Of a stretch of DNA of 44,260 nt, positions 24,144 to 31,312 are shown piece by piece (position 1 is the stretch's first letter; every line of letters begins with the position of its first letter). This DNA is from Glycomyces algeriensis (GTDB lineage: Bacteria; Actinomycetota; Actinomycetes; Mycobacteriales; Micromonosporaceae). Both the position numbers and the translations under genes were made by a program. Location: contig NZ_JAPZVR010000009.1 in NCBI RefSeq assembly GCF_027622855.1, positions 1 through 44,260 of the forward strand, given 5' to 3'. The notes below the pieces were generated by a model. It ran no database searches and was not told where the DNA came from. It saw only the letters and a program-made list of their open reading frames with translations.

Positions 24144-24587
24144 TCAGAAGAGACCGGCGACGGCCGCGACGACGAACAGGACCAGGATCACGAGCACACC
24201 GATCGCGATGTACAAGATGATCTGCGGGTTGATCGCGATCAGGATCAGCGCCAGCACCACCGCGATCGCGGCCGAGACGCCGACGATCTTCCACTTCTGC
24301 GAACCCGCCTCCGCGCTGTCGCGCAGCTGCTGGTTCACCTTCGACAACGGCGCGGCGGGCATGACCGCGGTCGGCTCCAGCCCGGACTCCGCGAACCCGG
24401 GCGGCGGCAGCTGCTGCAGATCCGACAGCAGGACGTCCAGCTCCGAATAGACCTTCGCCTGCATGGCGGCGTCCACGCGCTCCTGGTACTCGAGCACGTC
24501 GAGGCGGCCCTCCTCGACCGCCTCGCGCAGCCGCTCCATCACGACCTGCCGGTCGGACTCTGACGCACGCATCTGATCGCGGTCCAT
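24144..24587 (-). CDS. DUF1707 domain membrane protein
   Basis: 147 residues. The N-terminal DUF1707 domain (about 5-60) has the family signature [36 protein letters not shown], then a Pro-rich linker and two membrane helices at the C-terminus (about 100-145). DUF1707 proteins are abundant actinobacterial proteins of unknown function, SHOCT-like. A second, differently built DUF1707 protein is at 41754-42344. Confidence 0.88.
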   Translation of the reverse strand: MDRDQMRASESDRQVVMERLREAVEEGRLDVLEYQERVDAAMQAKVYSELDVLLSDLQQLPPPGFAESGLEPTAVMPAAPLSKVNQQLRDSAEAGSQKWKIVGVSAAIAVVLALILIAINPQIILYIAIGVLVILVLFVVAAVAGLF

Positions 24588-24738
24588 TGGGCGATACCTC
24601 CATAGTCGGCATCCTCAAGGATGCCAGCACCCCGCAACCCACGCCAGGGAAACCTCCCCGCCCTGTTCCCTGCACGACTCGCGGCCTCCACCGCCGCAGA
24701 CCCTTCCCCGGGAGCCCCGAAGCTGCGACGATGGGACC

Positions 24739-25881
24739 GTGAGCCAACGGGAGCAACTGATCGTCGGCGTCGGCGCCGGCACCGAGACCACCGACATGGT
24801 GCTCAACATCGGCCCGCAGCACCCGTCCACCCACGGCGTGCTGCGGCTGCGGCTGCGCGTCGACGGCGAACGCGTCACCGAATGCGAGCCGATCATCGGC
24901 TACATGCACCGCGGCGCCGAGAAGCTCTACGAAGTGCGCGACTTTCGCCAGATCATGCTCCTCGCCAACCGCCACGACTGGCTCTCCGCGTTCTCCTCCG
25001 AACTCGGCGTCGCCCTCGCCGCCGAACACCTCGCCGGCATCGAGGTGCCCGAGCGGGCCACGTGGCTGCGCATGGCTCTCGCCGAGATGAACCGGGTGCT
25101 CAACCACCTCATGTTCCTCGGCTCGTACCCGCTCGAGATCGGCGCGATCACCCCGATGTTCTACGCCTTCACCGAGCGCGAACGGCTCCAGCAGGTCTTC
25201 GAGGAGGCCAGCGGCGGACGCATCCACTACATGTACAACTGCGTGGGCGGCCTCAAAGCCGACGTCCCCTCCGGCTGGGAGGGCCGCGCGCACCGCGCCC
25301 TCGACGAAGTCGAGCACGGCATGATCCGCCTCGACAAACTCCTGCGCCACAACGAGATCTTCGCGGCCCGAACCAAAGGCGTCGGCGTGCTCGACCCCGC
25401 CACGGCCGCCGCCTACGGCGTGACCGGCCCGGTCGCGCGCGCCAGCGGCCTCGACTTCGACCTGCGCCGCGACGAGCCCTACCTCGCCTACGACCAGCTC
25501 GACGTCCCGGTCGTGCTGCGCACCGAAGGCGACTGCTACGCCCGCTTCATCTGCCTCCTCGACCAGGTCGCCGTCTCGATCTCCCTGGCCCGGCAGTGCC
25601 TGGAGCAGGCGGCCCTCACCGGCGGGCCCGTGAACTCGAAGCAGCCGAAGATCTTCAAACCGCCCGCGGGCGAGACGTACGTGTGGACCGAGAATCCCTT
25701 GGGCGCCAACGGCTACTACCTGGTGAGCCGGGGCGAGAAGACGCCGTGGCGCCTGAAGCTGCGCACGGCCTCCTACGCGAACGTGCAGGCGCTGGCGACG
25801 CTGATGACCGGCTGCCTGATCCCGGACATGATCGCGATCCTCGGTTCGATGTTCTTCGTGGTGGGCGACATCGACAAGTGA
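24739..25881 (+). CDS. nuoD: Orphan NADH-quinone oxidoreductase subunit D (NuoD-type)
   Basis: 380 residues of the 49-kDa complex I subunit family. GPQHPSTHG (residues 26-34), [34 protein letters not shown] and the end [11 protein letters not shown] are present, so the quinone-site histidines of GPQHPSTHG are retained. It is shorter than typical NuoD (over 400) and lacks an N-terminal extension. None of the other 13 nuo genes is in the window. It resembles a second actinobacterial NuoD lineage distinct from the nuoA-N copy (YMHRGAEKL versus YLHTGIEKN). GTG start with GACGAT six bases before it, so perhaps leaderless. Confidence 0.88.
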   Translation: MSQREQLIVGVGAGTETTDMVLNIGPQHPSTHGVLRLRLRVDGERVTECEPIIGYMHRGAEKLYEVRDFRQIMLLANRHDWLSAFSSELGVALAAEHLAGIEVPERATWLRMALAEMNRVLNHLMFLGSYPLEIGAITPMFYAFTERERLQQVFEEASGGRIHYMYNCVGGLKADVPSGWEGRAHRALDEVEHGMIRLDKLLRHNEIFAARTKGVGVLDPATAAAYGVTGPVARASGLDFDLRRDEPYLAYDQLDVPVVLRTEGDCYARFICLLDQVAVSISLARQCLEQAALTGGPVNSKQPKIFKPPAGETYVWTENPLGANGYYLVSRGEKTPWRLKLRTASYANVQALATLMTGCLIPDMIAILGSMFFVVGDIDK

Positions 25882-26066
25882 GCGGGCCGCTCGGTCGACG
25901 CCGGCGGACCCGCTGATCCCGTCGCTCGCGCCCTCGCCGGGCGTCTGTTCGCCGCCCGTACCGGCGTTGACCAGGACGATCAGGAGGATCACCGCCGCGA
26001 CGAGGCCGGTGTAGAGCGCCAGTGACTTCCAAGCGCTGCGGTACTCGCTACCGCCAGGTAAGGGTG

Positions 26067-26714
26067 CTAGGCGCAGCCGCCGGAGGTCTCGTGGACGCGC
26101 ATGGGCTGGGCTTCGACCGGTTCGGTCCAGCTGGTGAGGGTCGCGCCGTCGGGGCAGTCGACCGAGCCGTACGTCCAGGCATCGGTGGCCTCGGCCGGGG
26201 GATCGGGCGCGAAGGCGCCGATGGGCGCCTCCAGCGGCCTGCAGCCGCTGACCGCCTGCACGGCAACGGGTTCGGCCCAGCGTCCGCCCGGGGGATCGGC
26301 GGCGGGGGCGGTGACTCGCACGCCGATGAACTCCTGCGTCGTGCCCGACCATGACGCGCCGTCCGGTTCGCTGGTCAAGGAGCGCAGCGCGAACCGCTCG
26401 GTCAGCGCCTCCACATGCTCGACCGTGGCACCCGAGACCTGCAGGGTCCGTTCGAGGGACAGGCCCGGCCGCACCGGCGTCACCTCGCACTCCTCCCAGG
26501 TCAGCGGCCCCACCGCGAGCACCGCCGCACCGGTGAACAGCGCCGCCGCCTCGCCGACCGCGGCGTCGAGCAGCCCACGGGCCCCCTCGGCGTCGACCTG
26601 CTCGCGCACCGTCGCGCGCGATCCCGCGAAGGCGACCGCGACCAGCAGCACCGCCCACACGGCGACCGCGATGCGCAGGCGGCGCCGCCACCGCTCGGAG
26701 AGGTTCGAGAACAC
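26067..26714 (-). CDS. Membrane-anchored hypothetical protein
   Basis: 215 residues, GTG start at 26714. One N-terminal membrane helix (about 14-32) after a basic segment, then an external domain with three later cysteines (EECEV, SGCRP, VDCPD) and a terminal SGGCA, suited to disulfides. No family recognised. Separated by 90 bp from the divergent sigma factor gene, so it may share its promoter region. An additional membrane-type open stretch lies downstream (25880-26060) without start or stop. Confidence 0.65.
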   Translation of the reverse strand: MFSNLSERWRRRLRIAVAVWAVLLVAVAFAGSRATVREQVDAEGARGLLDAAVGEAAALFTGAAVLAVGPLTWEECEVTPVRPGLSLERTLQVSGATVEHVEALTERFALRSLTSEPDGASWSGTTQEFIGVRVTAPAADPPGGRWAEPVAVQAVSGCRPLEAPIGAFAPDPPAEATDAWTYGSVDCPDGATLTSWTEPVEAQPMRVHETSGGCA

Positions 26715-26769
26715 GCCACCAGTCTGCCCTACGCCTTTGGTGAGATGACGGTCACAATCTGCGATCCGG

Positions 26770-26796
26770 TGTCACACTCTTGAAGCATGTCCCGTC
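26770..26796 (+). promoter_or_regulatory. ECF41-type promoter TGTCACA-N16-CGTC
   Basis: TGTCACA at 26770-26776 and CGTC at 26793-26796, separated by exactly 16 bases, match the promoter consensus reported for ECF41 sigma factors as I recall it. Transcription would begin near 26803-26805, that is at the second ATG of the sigma gene. This predicts autoregulation of the sigma-CMD operon. Confidence 0.65.
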
Positions 26797-26804
26797 CTCC
26801 TCAC

Positions 26805-27728
26805 ATGCACCGACCGGAAGCGCACCACACCGAGGCACCCGCCGAGGCGCCTCCCGCGAGCCGCGCGCTCGCGCACTTCGAAGAGCTCCGCCCGCGCCTC
26901 TTCGGCGTCGCCTACGGACTCCTCGGCTCGGTCGCCGAAGCCGAAGACGTCGTCCAAGACGCTTGGATACGCCTCCAGCGCACCGACATCGACGCGATCG
27001 AGGACCTCACCGGCTGGCTCGTCACCGCCACCTCCCGCCTCGCCCTCGACGTCCTCCGCGCCGCCCGCACCCGCCGCGAGGCCTACGTCGGCCCCTGGCT
27101 CCCCGAACCGGTCGAGACCGCCCCCGACCCGGCCGACTCGGTAAGCCTCGCGGACTCCATGTCCTGGGCCATGCTCGTGGTCCTGGAGACCCTCAGCCCC
27201 GCCGAACGCGCCGCCTTCGTACTCCACGACGTCTTCGGCCTCACCTTCGACGAAGTCGGCGCCACCCTCGGCCGCAGCCCCGCGGCCTGCCGCAAACTCG
27301 CCAGCCGCGCCCGCGAACACGTCGAGCAGCGCAAACCCCGCTTCGATGTCGACCCCGAAGCCCACCGCGCCGTCGTCGACGCCTTCTCGCAGGCCACCCG
27401 CTCCGGCGACCTCGACGGCCTGCTCGAACTCCTCGACCCCGACGCCGTCCTCACCTCGGACGGCGGCGGCCTCGTCAGAGCCGCCCGCAACCCCGTCCGC
27501 GGCGCGGACAAGGTCGCCCGCTTCCTCGTCGGCATCAACCACAAGTACACCGACCGCAGCCACCGCCCCATCGTCATCAACGGCAGCCCCGCCCTCATCA
27601 CCGTCGGCGGCGGCGTGGTCGACGGCGTGATCGCCCTCGGCATCGAGAACGGACGCATCGTCACCGTCGACTACCTCCGCAACCCGCAGAAATTCGCCGG
27701 CCTGCGCACCACCCGGGCCGAACAGTAG
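26805..27728 (+). CDS. sigJ: ECF41-group sigma factor (SigJ-like)
   Basis: 307 residues from ATG 26805. Region sigma2 covers about 20-90 (LFGVAYGLLGSVAEAEDVVQDAWIRL), and sigma4 about 125-185 (LSPAERAAFVLHDVFGLTFDEVGATLGRS). A C-terminal SnoaL-like NTF2-fold extension (about 190-300) replaces an anti-sigma factor and ends in NPQKFAGL, the family signature (DYLRNPQK). The ATG at 26787 gives six extra residues but lies upstream of the -10 element, so 26805 is preferred and the message would be leaderless. The next gene is a CMD-family protein, a known target class of ECF41. Confidence 0.92.
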   Translation: MHRPEAHHTEAPAEAPPASRALAHFEELRPRLFGVAYGLLGSVAEAEDVVQDAWIRLQRTDIDAIEDLTGWLVTATSRLALDVLRAARTRREAYVGPWLPEPVETAPDPADSVSLADSMSWAMLVVLETLSPAERAAFVLHDVFGLTFDEVGATLGRSPAACRKLASRAREHVEQRKPRFDVDPEAHRAVVDAFSQATRSGDLDGLLELLDPDAVLTSDGGGLVRAARNPVRGADKVARFLVGINHKYTDRSHRPIVINGSPALITVGGGVVDGVIALGIENGRIVTVDYLRNPQKFAGLRTTRAEQ

Positions 27729-27740
27729 GAAGGAACCACC

Positions 27741-28238
27741 ATGGAACCCCGACTCGCCTTCACCGAGACCGAGTTCGCCAAGCAGTACTACAAGCACATG
27801 CTCGCCAACGAGAAGCTCTTCCACACCGGACCCGTGCCGCACACCACTATGGAACTGCTCAAACTGCGGGTCAGCCAGATCAACGGATGCGGCTTCTGCG
27901 TCGACATGCACTACAAGGACGCCGTCCACGCCGGAGACGACCCCGAGCGCCTCAACCTCGTCACCGTCTGGCGCGAATCCCCCGCCTTCACCGAGCCCGA
28001 ACGCGCCGCCCTCGCCCTCGCCGAGGAGTCGGCCCGCCTCGCGGACAACCCGCACGGCGTCACCGACGAGACCTGGGAGCAGGTGCGCAAGCACTACGAC
28101 GACGAGCAGATCGCCGCCCTGGTCGCCATGTGCGCCCAGATCAACGCCTGGAACCGCATCAACGTCACCCTCCGCACCCCGGCGGGCTTCTACGACCCGG
28201 CCACCAAGACGGCCCGCTACAAGAACCTCAACAAGTAG
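27741..28238 (+). CDS. AhpD-like carboxymuconolactone decarboxylase family protein
   Basis: 165 residues from ATG 27741, 12 bp after sigJ with AGGAAGGA upstream. The redox-type CMD motif is complete: INGCGFCVDMHYKDA with Cys50, Cys53 and His57. Such proteins reduce peroxides or act on small organic substrates. In ECF41 loci a carboxymuconolactone decarboxylase, oxidoreductase or epimerase is the conserved neighbour and regulon member, so this gene is the likely effector of the sigma factor. Confidence 0.92.
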   Translation: MEPRLAFTETEFAKQYYKHMLANEKLFHTGPVPHTTMELLKLRVSQINGCGFCVDMHYKDAVHAGDDPERLNLVTVWRESPAFTEPERAALALAEESARLADNPHGVTDETWEQVRKHYDDEQIAALVAMCAQINAWNRINVTLRTPAGFYDPATKTARYKNLNK

Positions 28239-28615
28239 CAGAACCCACGAAGGCGGCCCGCTGCCCGCAGGAGGGAAGACCGCGGGGCAGCGGACCGCCG
28301 TGATGAAGAGAGGAGGACCGAAAGGACAGGCGCCGCGGCGCCCGTCCAGAGGCCCGACCCAGGCGGATAGCGGACCGCCGTGATCACGGGGAAGTACGAA
28401 GACCGCGCGGGCAGCGGGCTATCGCGATAAAGGGAGGAGGACCGTGAGGACCGGCCGCGGCGCCCCATAGAGGCAGGACCCTGGCGGGTAGCGGACCGGC
28501 GCGATCACGGGCGACCACGAACGCGGCCCCCGGGCCCACCCGCGCAAGTGCGGGGCGCAGCCACGGCACCAGCCGTCATCGGCCACCTCAGTACCGCCCG
28601 CGCTAGGGTGCGGGC
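28239..28615. repeat. Spacer with degenerate ~120-bp tandem duplication
   Basis: No gene in this 377-bp gap. The segment 28272-28386 is repeated with many changes at 28390-28509: both contain GGGAAG, GACCGCG, GAGGAGGACCG, GGCCGCGGCGCC-like and AGGCGG(A/G)TAGCGGACCG blocks in the same order. AGCGGACC(G)CCGTGAT-like cores lie at about 28276, 28366 and 28488. GGAGGACCG occurs twice without a following start codon. A short -10 TAGGGT at 28604-28609 stands six bases before the next ATG. Confidence 0.7.
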
Positions 28616-29293
28616 ATGGAACTCCTCGCATCGGGCCGAGCCTCGGCCGTCTACGCGATCGACGAGCGGACCGTACTGCGCCGCAGCGGCTTCGACATCG
28701 TGAACGAGGTGCGGCTCATGCGGTACCTCCGCGAACGGGGCTACCCGGTCCCGGAGGTCTACGCCGCCGACGGCCGCGAGATGCGCATGGAACGCCTGCA
28801 CGGCCCGACCCTCGCGCACGAACTCACCACCGGCCGCGTCGGACCCGCCCAGTGCGCCGAATTCATCCGGAACCTCCACAACGAGCTGCACCGCATCGAA
28901 CCCCCGGCCTGGCTCGCCACGCAAGCCCGCGGCGTCGACCTGACCGGAGGCGCGACCGGCCACGCAGTCCTGCACCTCGACCTGCACCCCGAGAACATCC
29001 TGCTCACCGACCACGGCCCGCAGGTCATCGACTGGACCAACGCCGCCGCAGGCGACCCTGAGATCGACCTCGCCGTCACCTGGGCGATCTTCGCCGGCAT
29101 CGACGCGACACCGCTGGAGCCCGCACTCGCCGCAGATTTCGACCGGCTGCTCGAGCTCCTGGGCAACGGCCCGTCCAGACACGCGCTGGCGGCGGCGATC
29201 GCATTCCGGGAGGCCGACGGCAACCTCGATGCGGCCGAACTGAACCGGCTGCGGGCCCGCGCCGCCGCCACGACGACCACGCCCTGCAGCTGA
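28616..29293 (+). CDS. APH-family phosphotransferase
   Basis: 225 residues. Kinase-like fold with a Brenner motif VLHLDLHPENILL (His120, Asp122, Asn127) and the metal-binding Asp139 in VIDWTNAAAGDPEID. The N-lobe is short (LASGRASAVYAID, then RLMRYLRERGYPVPEVY), so the protein is smaller than typical aminoglycoside phosphotransferases (about 260-300). Substrate unknown: aminoglycoside, homoserine-like or other hydroxyl compounds. Leaderless arrangement TAGGGT-N6-ATG. The octamer array follows 67 bp after its stop. Confidence 0.88.
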   Translation: MELLASGRASAVYAIDERTVLRRSGFDIVNEVRLMRYLRERGYPVPEVYAADGREMRMERLHGPTLAHELTTGRVGPAQCAEFIRNLHNELHRIEPPAWLATQARGVDLTGGATGHAVLHLDLHPENILLTDHGPQVIDWTNAAAGDPEIDLAVTWAIFAGIDATPLEPALAADFDRLLELLGNGPSRHALAAAIAFREADGNLDAAELNRLRARAAATTTTPCS

Positions 29294-29360
29294 ACCGTCG
29301 CCCGAATCGGAGCCGCGACTGCGGTTGCCGTTGCGCCGGGCGGCAGCCATCATCATCGGC

Positions 29361-29496
29361 GATGCGGCGATGCGGCGATGCGGCGATGCGGCGATGCGGC
29401 GATGCGGCGATGCGGCGATGCGGCGATGCGGCGATGCGGCGATGCGGCGATGCGGCGATGCGGCGATGCGGCGATGCGGCGATGCGGCGATGCGGC
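29361..29496. repeat. GATGCGGC octamer array, 17 copies
   Basis: Seventeen perfect 8-bp units GATGCGGC with no variant. It lies between the convergent phosphotransferase and sseC genes, just before the terminator at 29531. Open frames over it encode DAAMRRCG or SPHRRIAA strings and are artefacts. Unit length equals that of the array at 3678, and both contain a GCGGC core on one strand. Confidence 0.97.
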
Positions 29497-29530
29497 GCGC
29501 TTGTCGTTGATGCCGTTCGGCGGCAAGGCA

Positions 29531-29562
29531 AAAGGCGGGGCCGCGTGAGCGGCCCCGCCTTT
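29531..29562. terminator. Bidirectional terminator, 14-bp stem
   Basis: AAAGGCGGGGCCGC-GTGA-GCGGCCCCGCCTTT, a perfect stem with a 4-nt loop and A/T ends. It lies 53 bp beyond the sseC stop and serves the convergent genes on both sides. Confidence 0.88.
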
Positions 29563-29615
29563 CAGACTGGGATACGAGCTGAATCGCCCCGGTCGGTCTC
29601 GGTGGTCGTGATCGA

Positions 29616-29927
29616 CTAGCGGCTCACGGCCAGCTTGGTCTCGTTGAGACCGCGGTCGGCCTCGACCTCGCCCGTGGCGTCGCCGTAGCGCGAGAGCGCG
29701 CGCAGCGTCCACTTGCCGGGAGCGGCGAAGAAGCGGAACTGCCCGCCCTCACCGGTGACGACCTCGGCCGTGAACTCGCCGGAACCGTCGAGCAGACGCA
29801 CGTAGGCGCCTTGCACGAGTTCGCCCTCGTCGTTCACGACGGTGCCCGTGAGCACGGTCTCCTTCTCGATGTCGACCGACGCCGGCAGGGCCGCGTCCTG
29901 GTCGGGTGCAGCGCAGCTGTCAGACAT
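29616..29927 (-). CDS. sseC: DUF1416 protein, SseC-like
   Basis: 103 residues. DUF1416 (carboxypeptidase-regulatory/transthyretin-like beta sandwich): TVLTGTVVNDEGELVQGAYVRLLDGSGEF and GEGGQFRFFAAPGKWTLRALS. In actinobacteria this gene is almost always directly downstream of a thiosulfate sulfurtransferase, as here (31-bp gap), and is named sseC in mycobacteria. Exact function is not known; a role with the sulfurtransferase is inferred. A cysteine occurs at position 5 (MSDSCAAP). Confidence 0.9.
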   Translation of the reverse strand: MSDSCAAPDQDAALPASVDIEKETVLTGTVVNDEGELVQGAYVRLLDGSGEFTAEVVTGEGGQFRFFAAPGKWTLRALSRYGDATGEVEADRGLNETKLAVSR

Positions 29928-29958
29928 TGGTGTTCCTTTCCTACTACCGTCGCCGGTG

Positions 29959-30810
29959 TTACTTGGTGCCGGGCTCGTCGCCGAGCGCGATCGGGACGCC
30001 CACGAGGGAGCCGTACTCGGTCCACGAGCCGTCGTAGTTCTTGACGTCCGTGTAGCCGAGGAGCTCGCGGAGCGCGAACCAGGTGTGGCTGGAGCGCTCG
30101 CCGATGCGGCAGTAGGCGATGGTCGCCTTGTCCTCGTCCAGGCCCGCCTCGCCGACGTAGAGTTCGCGGAGCTCCGCCTCGGACTTGAAGGTCCCGTCCT
30201 CGTTCGCGGCCTTGCTCCACGGCACGCTGAGCGCGGTGGGGATGTGGCCGGCGCGCTGGGACTGCTCCTGCGGGAGGTGGGCCGGGGCCAGGAGGCGGCC
30301 GGCGTACTCGTCGGGGGAGCGCACGTCGATGAGGTTCTTGGCGCCGATGGCGGCCTCGACCTCGTCGCGCTTGGCGCGCAGGTCCCAGTCCAGGGGCTTG
30401 GCGATGTAATTGGTGGCCTCGCGCTTGACGACGTCAGCGGTCACCTCGCGGGCGTCGAGCTCCCACTTCTTGCGGCCGCCGTCGAGGAGCTTGACGTCCT
30501 CGTGGCCGTACAGCTTGAAGTACCAGTACGCGTAGGCGGCGAACCAGTTGTTGTTGCCGCCGTAGAGGACGACGGTGTCGTCGTTCGCGATCCCGCGCTC
30601 GGAAAGGAGCTGCGAGAACTGCTCCTGGTTGACGAAGTCGCGGCGGATCGGGTCCTGGAGGTCGTCCTTCCAGTCGATCTTCACCGCACCCTTGATGTGG
30701 CCGTAGTCGTAGGCGGAGGCGTCTTCGTCGACCTCGACGAACACGACTCCGGGGGTGTCGAGGTTCTCTTCCGCCCAATCGGCGGTGACCAGCACGTCTT
30801 CACGAGCCAT
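29959..30810 (-). CDS. Thiosulfate sulfurtransferase (rhodanese), CysA/SseA type
   Basis: 283 residues with two rhodanese domains. The active-site cysteine is Cys234 in CRIGERSSHTW, the loop typical of actinobacterial thiosulfate sulfurtransferases. The N-terminal domain is inactive, as usual. It should transfer sulfane sulfur from thiosulfate to an acceptor in the cytoplasm. ATG 30810 with AGGAGAG eight bases upstream. Forms a two-gene operon with sseC. A cysteine-containing leader peptide 280 bp upstream suggests control by cysteine supply. Confidence 0.93.
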   Translation of the reverse strand: MAREDVLVTADWAEENLDTPGVVFVEVDEDASAYDYGHIKGAVKIDWKDDLQDPIRRDFVNQEQFSQLLSERGIANDDTVVLYGGNNNWFAAYAYWYFKLYGHEDVKLLDGGRKKWELDAREVTADVVKREATNYIAKPLDWDLRAKRDEVEAAIGAKNLIDVRSPDEYAGRLLAPAHLPQEQSQRAGHIPTALSVPWSKAANEDGTFKSEAELRELYVGEAGLDEDKATIAYCRIGERSSHTWFALRELLGYTDVKNYDGSWTEYGSLVGVPIALGDEPGTK

Positions 30811-31091
30811 GGCTTGTTCTCTCCTGAACGTAAATGAAACTTGAGTTCGAAAGTTCGAGAGCGAGCCCAGTGGTGCGAAGCGGGGCGGAACGCTGCTGTT
30901 CGCAGCTGAGCAGGGTTCGTCCTGGACAGATGGTCCGGGATTCGAGCCGATTGACGTCACACCCGAGCGGAACCGCTTTATGCAAGCGGGCCTTGGGTTG
31001 GTGGTGAGTCGTAAGCCTTGCTCTGAAGTTCGCGCACGCTGGGCCGCAATGCGGCGACCGCCGTCGGGCCTCTATGGGCCTGGCGAGTCGC

Positions 31092-31169
31092 CTAGGGCAT
31101 TCGACAGAGCGTGGTCGCGATCATGCAGTAGTCGATCGCGCGCCGCTTGGTGAGCATCGGCTTGCGCAT
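31092..31169 (-). CDS. Putative leaderless cysteine-responsive leader peptide
   Basis: A 25-residue frame whose end reads TKRRAIDYCMIATTLCRMP, then stop. This resembles the short 'putative leader peptides' upstream of sulfur genes in actinobacteria (basic TRR-x-x-x-D followed by Cys and a second Cys-Arg near the stop). TAGCGT sits seven bases before the ATG and no ribosome site is present, matching the leaderless cysteine attenuators described in mycobacteria. An inner ATG would give 21 residues. It precedes the rhodanese-sseC operon, 281 bp away, on the same strand. Confidence 0.65.
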   Translation of the reverse strand: MRKPMLTKRRAIDYCMIATTLCRMP

Positions 31170-31176
31170 GGCTGGA

Positions 31177-31182
31177 ACGCTA
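31177..31182 (-). promoter_or_regulatory. -10 element TAGCGT for the leader peptide
   Basis: TAGCGT followed by seven bases and ATG, giving a start of transcription at the start codon. This is also the probable promoter of the rhodanese-sseC message. No clear -35 is seen. Confidence 0.5.
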
Positions 31183-31267
31183 GCAGACTTCCCGGGCCGA
31201 ATCCATACCCGTTCTCGCGATGCGGACTGTGACGAAGACCCAGAGCTACGGGCCGGTACCGCCCGGT

Positions 31268-31294
31268 GCCCGCCCGCGCTGGCGGCGGGCGGGC
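31268..31294 (-). terminator. GC-rich hairpin downstream of lmeA-like gene
   Basis: Arms GCCCGCCCGC/GCGGGCGGGC with a 7-nt loop, 19 bp after the stop at 31313. No U-tract. Confidence 0.5.
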
Positions 31295-31312
31295 GGTGCA
31301 ACCGCAGGTGGA

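Larger units (their letters stand above)
30811..31312. other. Long leader of the sulfurtransferase operon
   Basis: Apart from the short leader peptide (31092-31169) no gene is seen in these 502 bp. On the minus strand between that peptide and the rhodanese ATG there is a possible hairpin (CTGCT...AGCAG with inner GCTG/CAGC, about 30892-30912), a TGACGTCA palindrome near 30952-30959, and CGAACTTTCGAACT about 40 bp before the ATG. Terminator-like GC hairpin for the next gene at 31268-31294. Confidence 0.5.

Noticed and set aside
24133..26691. 852-residue open frame antisense to nuoD and other genes
   Set aside because: Mirror of high-GC coding on the other strand with Arg/Ala/Gly-rich text; real genes are the ones called. 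Only the segment at 25880-26060 was kept as a finding.
29325..29712. Open frames encoding DAAMRRCG / SPHRRIAA repeats
   Set aside because: Same reason as for the array at 3678; frames are open only because GATGCGGC has no stops in any frame.
30800..30985. Cys-containing frame on the minus strand directly before the rhodanese gene, possible second leader peptide
   Set aside because: Starts with TTG only, no ribosome site, 61 residues and no fit to the short leader pattern; the frame at 31092-31169 fits better.
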